Source of the DNA: Acidobacteria bacterium AB60
GTDB taxonomy: Bacteria; Acidobacteriota; Terriglobia; Terriglobales; Acidobacteriaceae
DNA: 64,000 nucleotides
NCBI GenBank assembly: GCA_008682415.1
Contig: VANK01000003.1
Span: 1-64,000 of the forward strand
Direction: 5' to 3'
In this document: positions 32,584 to 39,772 of the stretch, piece by piece
Layout: every line of letters begins with the position of its first letter
How positions within the stretch are numbered: position 1 is the stretch's first letter
Program-made: the position numbers and the translations under genes
The notes under the pieces: model-generated
The model's input: the letters and a program-made list of their open reading frames with translations, nothing else
What the model was told of the DNA's origin: nothing
Database searches by the model: none

Positions 32584-32997
32584 TCAGCCTTTGGTGATGG
32601 CCAGGCGCGCCGTGCGGACCTCGTTGGCGAGGACCCGGAGGATCATCATGGAAAGGCGCGGGTCGGAAAGCATTAGCGCGGAGAACCGCTCGCGGGAGAC
32701 GAAGGCGATCTCGGCGCCGCCTTTAGCCCAGGCGGAGAGCGAGTAGGCGCAGTTTCCAATGACTGCAGGCAGGCCGAGCAGAGATCCGGGCCGGGCATCG
32801 AAGGACATGACCTCGTCCCCCTGGGGCGAGTCCATGGTGATGGTGACGCTGCCGGCGAGAACCAGAAACAGGCCTGTCGGGGTATCGCCCTGATCGAAGA
32901 GGGGGCGGTCCTGGTCGCAGTTGATGGGGGTTGCGTGGGGGCGGAGCACCTCCAGCAGTTCCCGGTCGGCGACAAAGGCAGTCGAATCAAGGTGCAT
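32584..32997 (-). CDS. Single-domain cyclic-nucleotide-binding protein
   Basis: A 137-residue protein consisting of one cNMP-binding (Crp-type) beta-roll plus the C-helix: LFDQGDTPTGLFLVLAGSVTI, split here as LFDQGDTPTGLFLVLAG and SVTITMDSPQG, then MSFDARPGSLLGLPAVIG. It ends about where a Crp would begin its helix-turn-helix; no DNA-binding domain follows in any frame before recG, so this is a free sensor domain, not a truncated Crp remnant with visible debris. The ligand cannot be predicted; the canonical RxA-type cAMP contact is not evident. A perfect TGTGA-N6-TCACA palindrome lies 35 nt upstream, so a Crp-family regulator may control it. Confidence 0.85.
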   Translation of the reverse strand: MHLDSTAFVADRELLEVLRPHATPINCDQDRPLFDQGDTPTGLFLVLAGSVTITMDSPQGDEVMSFDARPGSLLGLPAVIGNCAYSLSAWAKGGAEIAFVSRERFSALMLSDPRLSMMILRVLANEVRTARLAITKG

Positions 32998-33031
32998 GGG
33001 CCTATCTTTTCATCCTCTGCAGGTCCGTTTA

Positions 33032-33047
33032 TGTGAGGGACGTCACA
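33032..33047. promoter_or_regulatory. CRP/FNR-family binding site
   Basis: TGTGAGGGACGTCACA is a perfect TGTGA-N6-TCACA, the E. coli CRP consensus half-sites. It lies 35-50 nt before the start of the cNMP-binding protein gene on the minus strand. Confidence 0.65.
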
Positions 33048-33132
33048 GTGCGATGGTCATGCCTCTGCTTTCAAAGGCAGCAAACTCATGCCTGGAGCGA
33101 GCGAAAGCCCGGAATTAAAGCAGCAGGAGCCT

Positions 33133-33624
33133 CTAAATGAAGCCGATCCAGCGCCCGGCAGCCACCACACCGATCCAGAGAAGGAGGGAGGTCGTGCCGG
33201 CGATTCTGGCGCGGACAGGAGGACGTCCGTCGACGGCCAGTCTAACGTCGGCCCGGTCGGCCGTGAAGCGAAAGACAAGTGCGTGAAGACCGGCCAGAGC
33301 GAGGAGCAGCATCTTGAGGCGGAAGGCGGGGTTAATCGCCATCCGGGAGGCTTCGGACGCGAAGAGCAGGGCCCCGGTGATGACCTGAAGAGCGAATGCG
33401 GTCCAGGTCCACGGGAGGAGCCGTTGTGCAAGGTCTTGAACCCGCACAGTGCGAAAGGCGAGTCCCAGAAGGCGGAGATCGAAGGCGGCGATGGAGGTGA
33501 AGACCACGCCCATGCCGAGCAGGTGAAGTGTTTCAATCGCCGGGAAGAGCCACAGCGATTCGCGCACACTAGCGGCCACGGGGGTGGCTTCCAGAGCCTT
33601 CCAGACGGCGGCGAATTCGCTCAT
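33133..33624 (-). CDS. DUF6644-type membrane protein
   Basis: A 163-residue integral membrane protein with about four transmembrane helices (IETLHLLGMGVVFTSIAAFDL, split as IETLHLLGMG and VVFTSIAAFDL; WTWTAFALQVITGALLF; LKMLLLALAGLHALVF; ISLLLWIGVVAAGRW-like end). His in ETLHLLG and in AGLHALVF could bind haem, but this is inference. It starts 3 nt after the stop of the DUF6152 gene, so translation is coupled. The pair recurs in Acidobacteria and proteobacteria to my knowledge; the function is unknown. Confidence 0.78.
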   Translation of the reverse strand: MSEFAAVWKALEATPVAASVRESLWLFPAIETLHLLGMGVVFTSIAAFDLRLLGLAFRTVRVQDLAQRLLPWTWTAFALQVITGALLFASEASRMAINPAFRLKMLLLALAGLHALVFRFTADRADVRLAVDGRPPVRARIAGTTSLLLWIGVVAAGRWIGFI

Positions 33625-33627
33625 TGG

Positions 33628-34062
33628 TTACGGTTTGCCTTCGAGGGCGCGGCCGCCCTTGATCCAGACCGTTCCCACGGACATGTAGGGGGACCCGTCT
33701 TTGGCGACGAAGCCCTGGACGCGGATGGGGTCGCCCTTCTTCACGGTAGTGGGGGTCCAGCCGCCATATTTGCTGAGCATCCCGAGACTGCCGAGTTCGC
33801 AGCGCCAGTTGGCCTTGTGGCCCTTGTCATCGGTGAGGTCCGCAAAGATGAACGCGTGCGGGTTGATCCACTGGAAATCGGTGACGGTTCCTTCCATACG
33901 GACGGTGTGGGTGGTGTCGAATGCGGCCAGGCCGTGATGGGCCCGGAGGCCGGCCGAGGCCATCAGAAGCGCTATTAGCACGTAGAGAACACGATGGCCC
34001 CTGAAACGCTTGTCGACATTTGTCCATGCCGGGAGACTCGTCGCGGTACGCAAGGCTGTCAT
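33628..34062 (-). CDS. DUF6152-family exported protein
   Basis: A 144-residue protein with an N-terminal hydrophobic signal (VLYVLIALLMASAGLRA) followed directly by HHGLAAFDTTHTVRMEGTV, the start of the DUF6152 beta-barrel, and FQWINPHAFIFADLTDD, KANWRCELG, TVKKGDPIRVQGF and YMSVGTVWIKGG. The fold resembles an OB-fold and may be a small periplasmic metal or ligand binder; the HH and NPH histidines are conserved-looking. It is the first gene of a two-gene unit with the DUF6644 membrane protein. The annotated start includes about 25 residues before the hydrophobic stretch, so a downstream start cannot be excluded. Confidence 0.78.
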   Translation of the reverse strand: MTALRTATSLPAWTNVDKRFRGHRVLYVLIALLMASAGLRAHHGLAAFDTTHTVRMEGTVTDFQWINPHAFIFADLTDDKGHKANWRCELGSLGMLSKYGGWTPTTVKKGDPIRVQGFVAKDGSPYMSVGTVWIKGGRALEGKP

Positions 34063-34210
34063 TTCTGGGGAATCCTTCTTCCCGATGATACGTCGCGTGT
34101 TCCAGTTTGCGGCATGAGTGCTTGTCTCGATTGCCGGAGAAGGGAATGGCTGCTGGTATGGTTATCTACGGCAATTTCATCAGGAACGAAAGAGTTTTGA
34201 GGAGGGCCTC

Positions 34211-35569
34211 ATGAATATTTGGAGTCGCAGAAATTTCCTGCGCGCCGCGGGCGCGACCTCGGCGGTCACGCTCATGCCCGGAGTGCACGTTCTGGCCGCA
34301 CCGGCGAGGGCTTTGAGAGAGGCGCAACAGGCGCCGGTGGCCGCAAATGATCATATCCAGATTGCCCTGATCGGCGCCGGCGGTCAGGGGATGGGCGATA
34401 CCAAGGCTGCTCTGAACGTGCCGGGAGTCAAGCTGGTAGCAGTGGCGGATTGCTACAACGGGCGGCTGGCGCGGTCAAAAGAGTTATGGGGCGACGACGT
34501 GTTTACCACCCGTGACTATAACGAGGTTCTGGCCCGCAAGGATGTGGACGCGGTGATCATCGGGACACCCGATCACTGGCATAAGCAGGCTTCAGTGGAC
34601 GCGATGAAGGCCGGCAAGGACGTGTACTGCGAGAAGCCGATGATCCACCTCTACGCCGATGGCCCGGAGATGATTGAGACCGCCAAGGCCACCAAGCGGA
34701 TTCTGCAGATTGGCAGCCAGAGGGTGAGTTCGATTGTCTACAAGAAGGCCAAGGACCTGCTGGCCTCCGGGGCGATCGGGAAGCTGAACATGGTCACCGC
34801 CTACTGGGACCGCAACTCGGCCATGGGAGCGTGGGACTACACCATTCCCCCCGACGCTTCTCCGGAGACTTGCGATTGGCCGCGGTTCCTGGGGACGGCG
34901 CCCAAGATTCCTTTCAACGCGGAGCACTTTTTCCAGTGGAGGAAGTGGAAGGCCTACGGATCCGGTGTGGCGGGCGATCTTTTTGTCCATCTGTTCTCGG
35001 GCACGCACTTCATTACGGGGGCACACGGGCCTACGCGCGGCATGGCCACCGGAGCCATTCGCTACTGGAAGGACGGGCGCGATGCCGATGACGTGATGCT
35101 GGGGCTCTTCGATTATCGCGAAGGTTTCAACCTCAGCCTGCGAGTCAACTTCGTGGATGGAGGCGAGGAGAGCGAGGGTCTGATCTTCACCGGCTCGGAG
35201 GGAAGCTTTGAGATCGGTTGGGGAGGGCTGACCCTGAACCGGGTTCCGCGCGAGACGGCGCCGGGATACACCGTGAGCACGTTTCCTGAGGCGATGCAGA
35301 AGGAGATCATCGCGGAGTACAACAAGAAGTATCCGCCGCACTCCGGGAAAGAGGAGATGGGCGGGACCGAAAAATTCGTGACGCCGAAGGGATACTCCGA
35401 CAGCGTGGACCACTTCCGCAACTTCTTCCATTCCGTGCGCACCCGGGAGGAACCGGTGGAAGACGGTGTGTTCGGATACCGGGCGGCGGGAGCGGCGCTT
35501 TTGTCAAACCTGAGCATCGAGCGCGGGCAGGTGGTGAACTGGGATCCGGACGAGATGAAGCTCGTGTAG
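34211..35569 (+). CDS. Tat-exported Gfo/Idh/MocA-family oxidoreductase
   Basis: A 452-residue protein. A twin-arginine signal (WSRRNFLRAAGATSAVTLM) precedes a Rossmann domain with IALIGAGGQGMGD, CYNGRLARSKELWG, VIIGTPDHWHKQ and the family hallmark EKPM in VYCEKPMIHLY. The C-terminal alpha/beta domain is present in full. Cofactor-containing members of this family exported by Tat act on sugars or glycosides in the periplasm with tightly bound NAD(H); the substrate here is unknown. The start is the ATG at 34211 because GAGGAGGG lies 5 nt upstream and the Tat signal begins there. The gene is monocistronic. Confidence 0.92.
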   Translation: MNIWSRRNFLRAAGATSAVTLMPGVHVLAAPARALREAQQAPVAANDHIQIALIGAGGQGMGDTKAALNVPGVKLVAVADCYNGRLARSKELWGDDVFTTRDYNEVLARKDVDAVIIGTPDHWHKQASVDAMKAGKDVYCEKPMIHLYADGPEMIETAKATKRILQIGSQRVSSIVYKKAKDLLASGAIGKLNMVTAYWDRNSAMGAWDYTIPPDASPETCDWPRFLGTAPKIPFNAEHFFQWRKWKAYGSGVAGDLFVHLFSGTHFITGAHGPTRGMATGAIRYWKDGRDADDVMLGLFDYREGFNLSLRVNFVDGGEESEGLIFTGSEGSFEIGWGGLTLNRVPRETAPGYTVSTFPEAMQKEIIAEYNKKYPPHSGKEEMGGTEKFVTPKGYSDSVDHFRNFFHSVRTREEPVEDGVFGYRAAGAALLSNLSIERGQVVNWDPDEMKLV

Positions 35570-35681
35570 GAACTCAGCTATCAGCTCGAGGCGGTTTTTG
35601 ACGCGCATCAAGGTTGGGAACCGCTGCTTGGTCACGCGCGTAACCTTACGCAAGTCAAGCTGCGTCCGTCATTTCTTTTGC

Positions 35682-35687
35682 TACACT
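35682..35687 (+). promoter_or_regulatory. Possible -10 hexamer of the ABC exporter operon
   Basis: TACACT in TTGCTACACTG lies about 60 nt before the ATPase start, leaving room for an ordinary leader with its GGGAGA ribosome site. No clear -35. Confidence 0.35.
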
Positions 35688-35748
35688 GCTCGCAGTTTGT
35701 CCCCCGAAGAGGTCCAGCGAGCACGCAGCCCGTGCTCCGGGAGAATGC

Positions 35749-36651
35749 ATGCCAGTAGTGGAACTCGCAGGAGTAACCAAGGCCTACGAGAACAAGGTCG
35801 CGGTGAACAACCTGAGTCTCTCGATCGAAGCGGGCCAAATGTTCGGATTGCTCGGTCCGAACGGGGCAGGGAAGACGAGCTCCATCCGCATGATGATGGG
35901 CATCACGATGCCCGACTCGGGGCGCGTGAGCTTATTCGGGCGCCCCTTCGAGCGGAGAAGCCTGGAAAAGGTGGGATACCTGCCGGAGGAGCGCGGGCTC
36001 TACAAGAAGATGAAGGTGATCGATCAGCTGATTTTCTTCGGCGAACTGCACGGTCTGGAAGCCGCGGAAGCCCGTAAGCGGTCGATCGAGTGGGCCACGC
36101 GCCTGGAGATTGCGGATTCGCTGCAGAAGAAGACGGAAGAGCTCTCCAAGGGGATGCAGCAGAAGATTCAGTTCATCTCGGCCCTGCTGCATGAGCCGGG
36201 GCTAATCGTGATGGATGAGCCGTTCTCAGGCCTCGATCCGGTGAATGCGACGCTGCTGGAGCGCACGCTGCTCGAATTGAAAGATCAGGGCAAAGCGATC
36301 CTCTTTTCAACCCATCGCATGGACCAGGTGGAGAAGCTTTGCGATTCCATCTGCCTGGTGAACAAGGGACAGGCGGTGCTCGAAGGCAAGATGCGCGAGA
36401 TCAAGTCGCGTTACGAGCGCAATCGGGTGATTGTGGAGTTCGATGGCGGCGACAGTTTCCTGAAAAGCACGGAGGTTGCGGAAGCCAAGAACTTCGCCGG
36501 GCATGCGGAGATCCGGTTGCATCCGCATGGCAACGCGCAGAAGCTGTTGCACGAAGCGGCCGCGGTCGCCACCATCTACCGTTTCGAGTTGGTGGAGCCC
36601 TCGCTCGAAGAGATCTTCATTCAAACCGTGGGAGGAAAAGCCGATGCGTAA
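35749..36651 (+). CDS. ABC transporter ATP-binding protein (NatA-like)
   Basis: A 300-residue ATPase. Walker A is GPNGAGKTSS (residues 36-45), the signature is LSKGMQQKIQF, Walker B is LIVMDEPFSGLDP and the switch His is in FSTHRMDQVEKLC. The C-terminal extension is the DUF4162-like domain of NatA/drug-export ATPases. It pairs with the next gene, whose start overlaps its stop by 8 nt. The likely role is ATP-driven export of Na+ or a small molecule; the substrate is unknown. GGGAGA lies before the ATG. Confidence 0.93.
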   Translation: MPVVELAGVTKAYENKVAVNNLSLSIEAGQMFGLLGPNGAGKTSSIRMMMGITMPDSGRVSLFGRPFERRSLEKVGYLPEERGLYKKMKVIDQLIFFGELHGLEAAEARKRSIEWATRLEIADSLQKKTEELSKGMQQKIQFISALLHEPGLIVMDEPFSGLDPVNATLLERTLLELKDQGKAILFSTHRMDQVEKLCDSICLVNKGQAVLEGKMREIKSRYERNRVIVEFDGGDSFLKSTEVAEAKNFAGHAEIRLHPHGNAQKLLHEAAAVATIYRFELVEPSLEEIFIQTVGGKADA

Positions 36652-37888
36652 CCTCTTGCTGGTGGCCCGGCGCGAGTACCTGGAACAGATTCGCGGGCGC
36701 GCCTTCCGGGTCTCGACGATCCTTGTGCCGGTGCTCTTTGCCTTGATCATCTTCATCGCTTATCTCTCCGGGCGCGGCTCCGGCGTGGGCAAGCATATTG
36801 TCATCGCGGCTCCGTCGCCGGGGCTGGCGAATGCAGTTCGCGACGAGATGGTGAAAGACAAAAGCGCCAAGACTACCGTCGACGTCGTTGCTCCCGCGAC
36901 TGCGGCCGACCGCGCAGAACTGTTGCAAAAGGTGCAGGCGAAGGCCGTGGATGGCATGCTCTGGATCGAGTCCGACGGTGGAGTCACGAAGGCCACCTAC
37001 ACCTCGCAGTCCTCGGGAGACATTGTCATCTCGAGCCGCCTGTCAGGCGCCCTGAACCATGCCCTGACGATGGAAAGGATGACGGCGCGCGGGATGAGTC
37101 AGTCTGAAGTGGACGCGCTTCTCAAAGACGTCTCGATCGACACCCTGCAACTCGACAAGCAGGGCAAGGAAGTGAAGAGCAGCGGCATCGGCTCGTACAT
37201 GAAGGGCTACATCATGGCTCTCATGCTCTCCATGACCACCATGATCTATGGAATGAACGTAGCCCGCTCCATTATCCAGGAGAAGACGTCGCGTATCTTC
37301 GAGGTGATGCTGGCCACGGCCAAGCCTAGCGACCTGCTGGCCGGTAAGCTGATCGGGGTGGGTGCAGTCGGGCTCACCCAGATTGCGATCTGGGTTGTGC
37401 TCGGCGTGGCCATAGGCGGAAGCGCCATCGCCGGGCCGTTGCTATCAGGGCAGCTGGCGGTTCACTTCTCGTGGACCGAGGGGATATTGTTTCCCGTTTA
37501 CTTCGTTCTCGGCTACCTCTTGTATGCTTCTCTCTTTGCCGGGCTTGCCGCGTCCTGCGAGACCGAGCAGGAGCTGCAGATGTACACCCCGCTGGCCGCC
37601 CTGCCCATCTGGCTCAGCTTCTCGCTGATCTGGCTCGTGATCAACGATCCCAATTCCATCTGGTCTATCGGCGCCTCCCTGTTTCCGGCGACTGCGCCCA
37701 TCATCATGATGTTGCGCATGGGGTCGGAGATGCCACCGATGTGGCAGTTCGCCGTCTCCATTGCCATCATGGCGTTGAGCATCTGGGTGGTTCTGTGGAT
37801 CTCCTCGCGGCTCTACCGTGTGGGCATCCTGATGTACGGCAAACGCGCTACGCTTCCCGAACTGATGCGCTGGCTCCGATACAGCTAA
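36644..37888 (+). CDS. ABC transporter permease (NatB-like)
   Basis: A 414-residue ABC-2-type permease. It begins NLLLVARREYLEQIRGRAFR, then a first transmembrane helix (STILVPVLFALIIFIAYL), a large extracytoplasmic domain (about residues 45-180), and five further helices in the C-terminal half, including MALMLSMTTMIYGMNVARSI and the ABC-2 signature EKTSRIFEVMLAT. The ATG overlaps the ATPase stop by 8 nt and has GGGAGG 8 nt upstream, so the two subunits are translationally coupled. Confidence 0.92.
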   Translation: MRNLLLVARREYLEQIRGRAFRVSTILVPVLFALIIFIAYLSGRGSGVGKHIVIAAPSPGLANAVRDEMVKDKSAKTTVDVVAPATAADRAELLQKVQAKAVDGMLWIESDGGVTKATYTSQSSGDIVISSRLSGALNHALTMERMTARGMSQSEVDALLKDVSIDTLQLDKQGKEVKSSGIGSYMKGYIMALMLSMTTMIYGMNVARSIIQEKTSRIFEVMLATAKPSDLLAGKLIGVGAVGLTQIAIWVVLGVAIGGSAIAGPLLSGQLAVHFSWTEGILFPVYFVLGYLLYASLFAGLAASCETEQELQMYTPLAALPIWLSFSLIWLVINDPNSIWSIGASLFPATAPIIMMLRMGSEMPPMWQFAVSIAIMALSIWVVLWISSRLYRVGILMYGKRATLPELMRWLRYS

Positions 37889-37934
37889 GGACCCTTAGCC
37901 GCGCTCGCGGAGAGTAGACATCGCGCCTAACCGC

Positions 37935-37940
37935 TAGAAT
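37935..37940 (+). promoter_or_regulatory. -10 hexamer TAGAAT of the DUF374 gene
   Basis: TAGAAT ends 7 nt before the GTG at 37948. An ATG at 37943 is followed at once by a stop (ATG CAG TGA), which supports the GTG as the start and the leaderless layout. Confidence 0.6.
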
Positions 37941-37947
37941 TCATGCA

Positions 37948-38649
37948 GTGACCTCGGCACCGGAAACACGCTTCAGCTTCGGCCAGCGCCTCATCCTGGC
38001 CATCGTTCCCCGTGTTGTTTGGGTGCTGCTCCGGTTTGTGGCTCTCACCTGGCGGTTCGAGGTGCTCGCGGAAGAGGGCGTGACACCCGTTCTCTATGGC
38101 CAGAAGACCGGCGGGGAGATCTACTGCTTCTGGCACCAGTGCGTCTTGCCATGCGCCGTTTATTTCCGGCATACCCATGCAGTCATTCTGATCAGCCGCA
38201 GCTTTGATGGGGAGTTGATCACGCGCACCCTGCGCCTCTTCGGTTTCGACGCGGTGCGAGGCTCGAGCTCCCGTGCCGGCCGCGAAGGGCTGCTCGGCCT
38301 CAAGCGCGTGCTGGAGAGCAACACCCCGGCCATCTTCACCGCCGACGGGCCGCGCGGCCCGATCTATCAGACGAAGATGGGCCCCATCAAGCTGGCGCAG
38401 GTAACCGGTGCCCCCATCGGAGCCTTCCATCTGCAGCCGGAACGGGCGTGGGTCGTCAACTCCTGGGATCGCTTTCTGATTCCCATGCCCTTCACGCGCA
38501 TCGTGGTGAGTTGGGCGCGCTACACGCGGGTCCCCACCGAACTTTCGGCGCAGGAGTTTGAGGCGGCGCGATTGGAATTGAATGCGGCGATCGAACGCGC
38601 GCGGCTCCGCGCTCTCGAGCATCTGAAGCAGGAGCGGGTCTCATCATGA
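37948..38649 (+). CDS. DUF374-type lysophospholipid acyltransferase family protein
   Basis: A 233-residue protein with an N-terminal hydrophobic segment ([21 protein letters not shown]) and the DUF374 (PF04028) core: [58 protein letters not shown] (split here as [10 protein letters not shown] and [12 protein letters not shown]). The S-x-S-x-D and GPRGP motifs are typical of this acyltransferase-fold family. A role in lipid A or phospholipid acylation is plausible. The start is GTG with TAGAAT seven bases upstream. Its stop overlaps queA by 4 nt (ATGA), so translation is coupled although the functions are unrelated. Confidence 0.88.
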   Translation: MTSAPETRFSFGQRLILAIVPRVVWVLLRFVALTWRFEVLAEEGVTPVLYGQKTGGEIYCFWHQCVLPCAVYFRHTHAVILISRSFDGELITRTLRLFGFDAVRGSSSRAGREGLLGLKRVLESNTPAIFTADGPRGPIYQTKMGPIKLAQVTGAPIGAFHLQPERAWVVNSWDRFLIPMPFTRIVVSWARYTRVPTELSAQEFEAARLELNAAIERARLRALEHLKQERVSS

Positions 38650-39737
38650 TCGACCCTTCCAAAGCCTCATTGCGCGTTTCGGACTTCGACTTCGAATTGC
38701 CCGACGATTTGATTGCGCAGGAGCCACCTGCGGAGCGTGGTGCGAGCCGTATGCTGATGGTCGATCGCGCCACCGGGACATTGCGCGATGGGCGCTTCGC
38801 AGATCTTCCGGAGCTGTTGAAACCTGGTGACCTGCTCGTACTCAACGACAGTCGAGTCATTCCTGCGCGCCTGTACGCACGCCGAACCCTCCGCCGCGAA
38901 AAAGAGAAGCCGACCGGACGGATCGAGGTGATGCTGACCGAGCCCGCCGGCGAGCACGAGTGGCATGCTCTGGTGCGGCCCGGCCGCAAGGTTGCGATCG
39001 GCGAGATTCTGGTCTTTCCCAGTCCCACGGGCGCCATCGAACTGCGCGCGGAGGTGATGGAACGCGGTCCGTTTGGAGATCGCCTGTTGCACTTCGAGCC
39101 TGTCGACGATTTCTTTGCCGCGCTGGACCGCATCGGTCATATCCCGCTGCCCCCGTATATTCATCGCGACGATGCGGCCGACGACCGGGAGCGCTATCAG
39201 ACCGTGTATTCGCGGGAGCGAGGCTCCGTGGCCGCGCCCACCGCCGGCCTCCACTTCACTCCGTCTCTTCTGGACGCACTGGCTGCGCGCGGAGTCGAGA
39301 TTGCGCGGATTACGTTGCACGTAGGGCTTGGGACCTTCGCCCCTCTGCGCGTGGAACGCGTCGATGAAGTACGCCTCCACCGCGAGCGCTACTCGCTCTC
39401 CGAAGAGACGGCGCGCGCTCTGAATCGTGCGGTCGCGGAGAATCGGCGCATTATCGCGGTGGGCACCACCGTTGTGCGCACCCTCGAGCATTGTGCGCGC
39501 GAGGCCGGCGGAGAGCCGCTGGCCGCGCACTCAGGAAGTACCGATATCTTCATCTCGCCGGGATTTCCGTTTCGGCTCGTGCGCGGACTCCTCACCAACT
39601 TCCATCTACCGCAGTCGAGCCTGCTGATGCTGGTGAGCGCCTTCGCTGGCCGGGAGCGGGTTCTGGCAGCTTACCGCCATGCGGTTGAGCAGCGATATCG
39701 CTTCTTCAGCTACGGTGACTGCATGTTCCTCGCCTAG
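38646..39737 (+). CDS. queA: S-adenosylmethionine:tRNA ribosyltransferase-isomerase
   Basis: Adds the epoxycyclopentane-diol ring to preQ1 in tRNA, the penultimate step of queuosine synthesis. The 363-residue protein shows the QueA pattern: [67 protein letters not shown] and [19 protein letters not shown]. The length is normal. It overlaps the previous gene by 4 nt. polA follows after 35 nt with its own promoter candidate. Confidence 0.97.
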   Translation: MIDPSKASLRVSDFDFELPDDLIAQEPPAERGASRMLMVDRATGTLRDGRFADLPELLKPGDLLVLNDSRVIPARLYARRTLRREKEKPTGRIEVMLTEPAGEHEWHALVRPGRKVAIGEILVFPSPTGAIELRAEVMERGPFGDRLLHFEPVDDFFAALDRIGHIPLPPYIHRDDAADDRERYQTVYSRERGSVAAPTAGLHFTPSLLDALAARGVEIARITLHVGLGTFAPLRVERVDEVRLHRERYSLSEETARALNRAVAENRRIIAVGTTVVRTLEHCAREAGGEPLAAHSGSTDIFISPGFPFRLVRGLLTNFHLPQSSLLMLVSAFAGRERVLAAYRHAVEQRYRFFSYGDCMFLA

Positions 39738-39759
39738 AACCGGCCAGCGGCCCGGCTGG

Positions 39760-39765
39760 TAAACT
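39760..39765 (+). promoter_or_regulatory. -10 hexamer TAAACT of polA
   Basis: TAAACT ends 7 nt before the polA GTG at 39773; no Shine-Dalgarno lies between. It is identical to the mqnA hexamer. Confidence 0.55.
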
Positions 39766-39772
39766 CTCTACC

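Noticed and set aside
32500-32590. Helix-turn-helix remnant after the cNMP-binding protein
   Set aside because: I read the gap to recG in all minus-strand frames for a Crp-type helix-turn-helix and saw none; the protein appears to be a true single domain.
33088-33978. Plus-strand open frame of about 296 codons
   Set aside because: Antisense to the DUF6644/DUF6152 pair; very rich in Gly, Glu and Asp without domain pattern.
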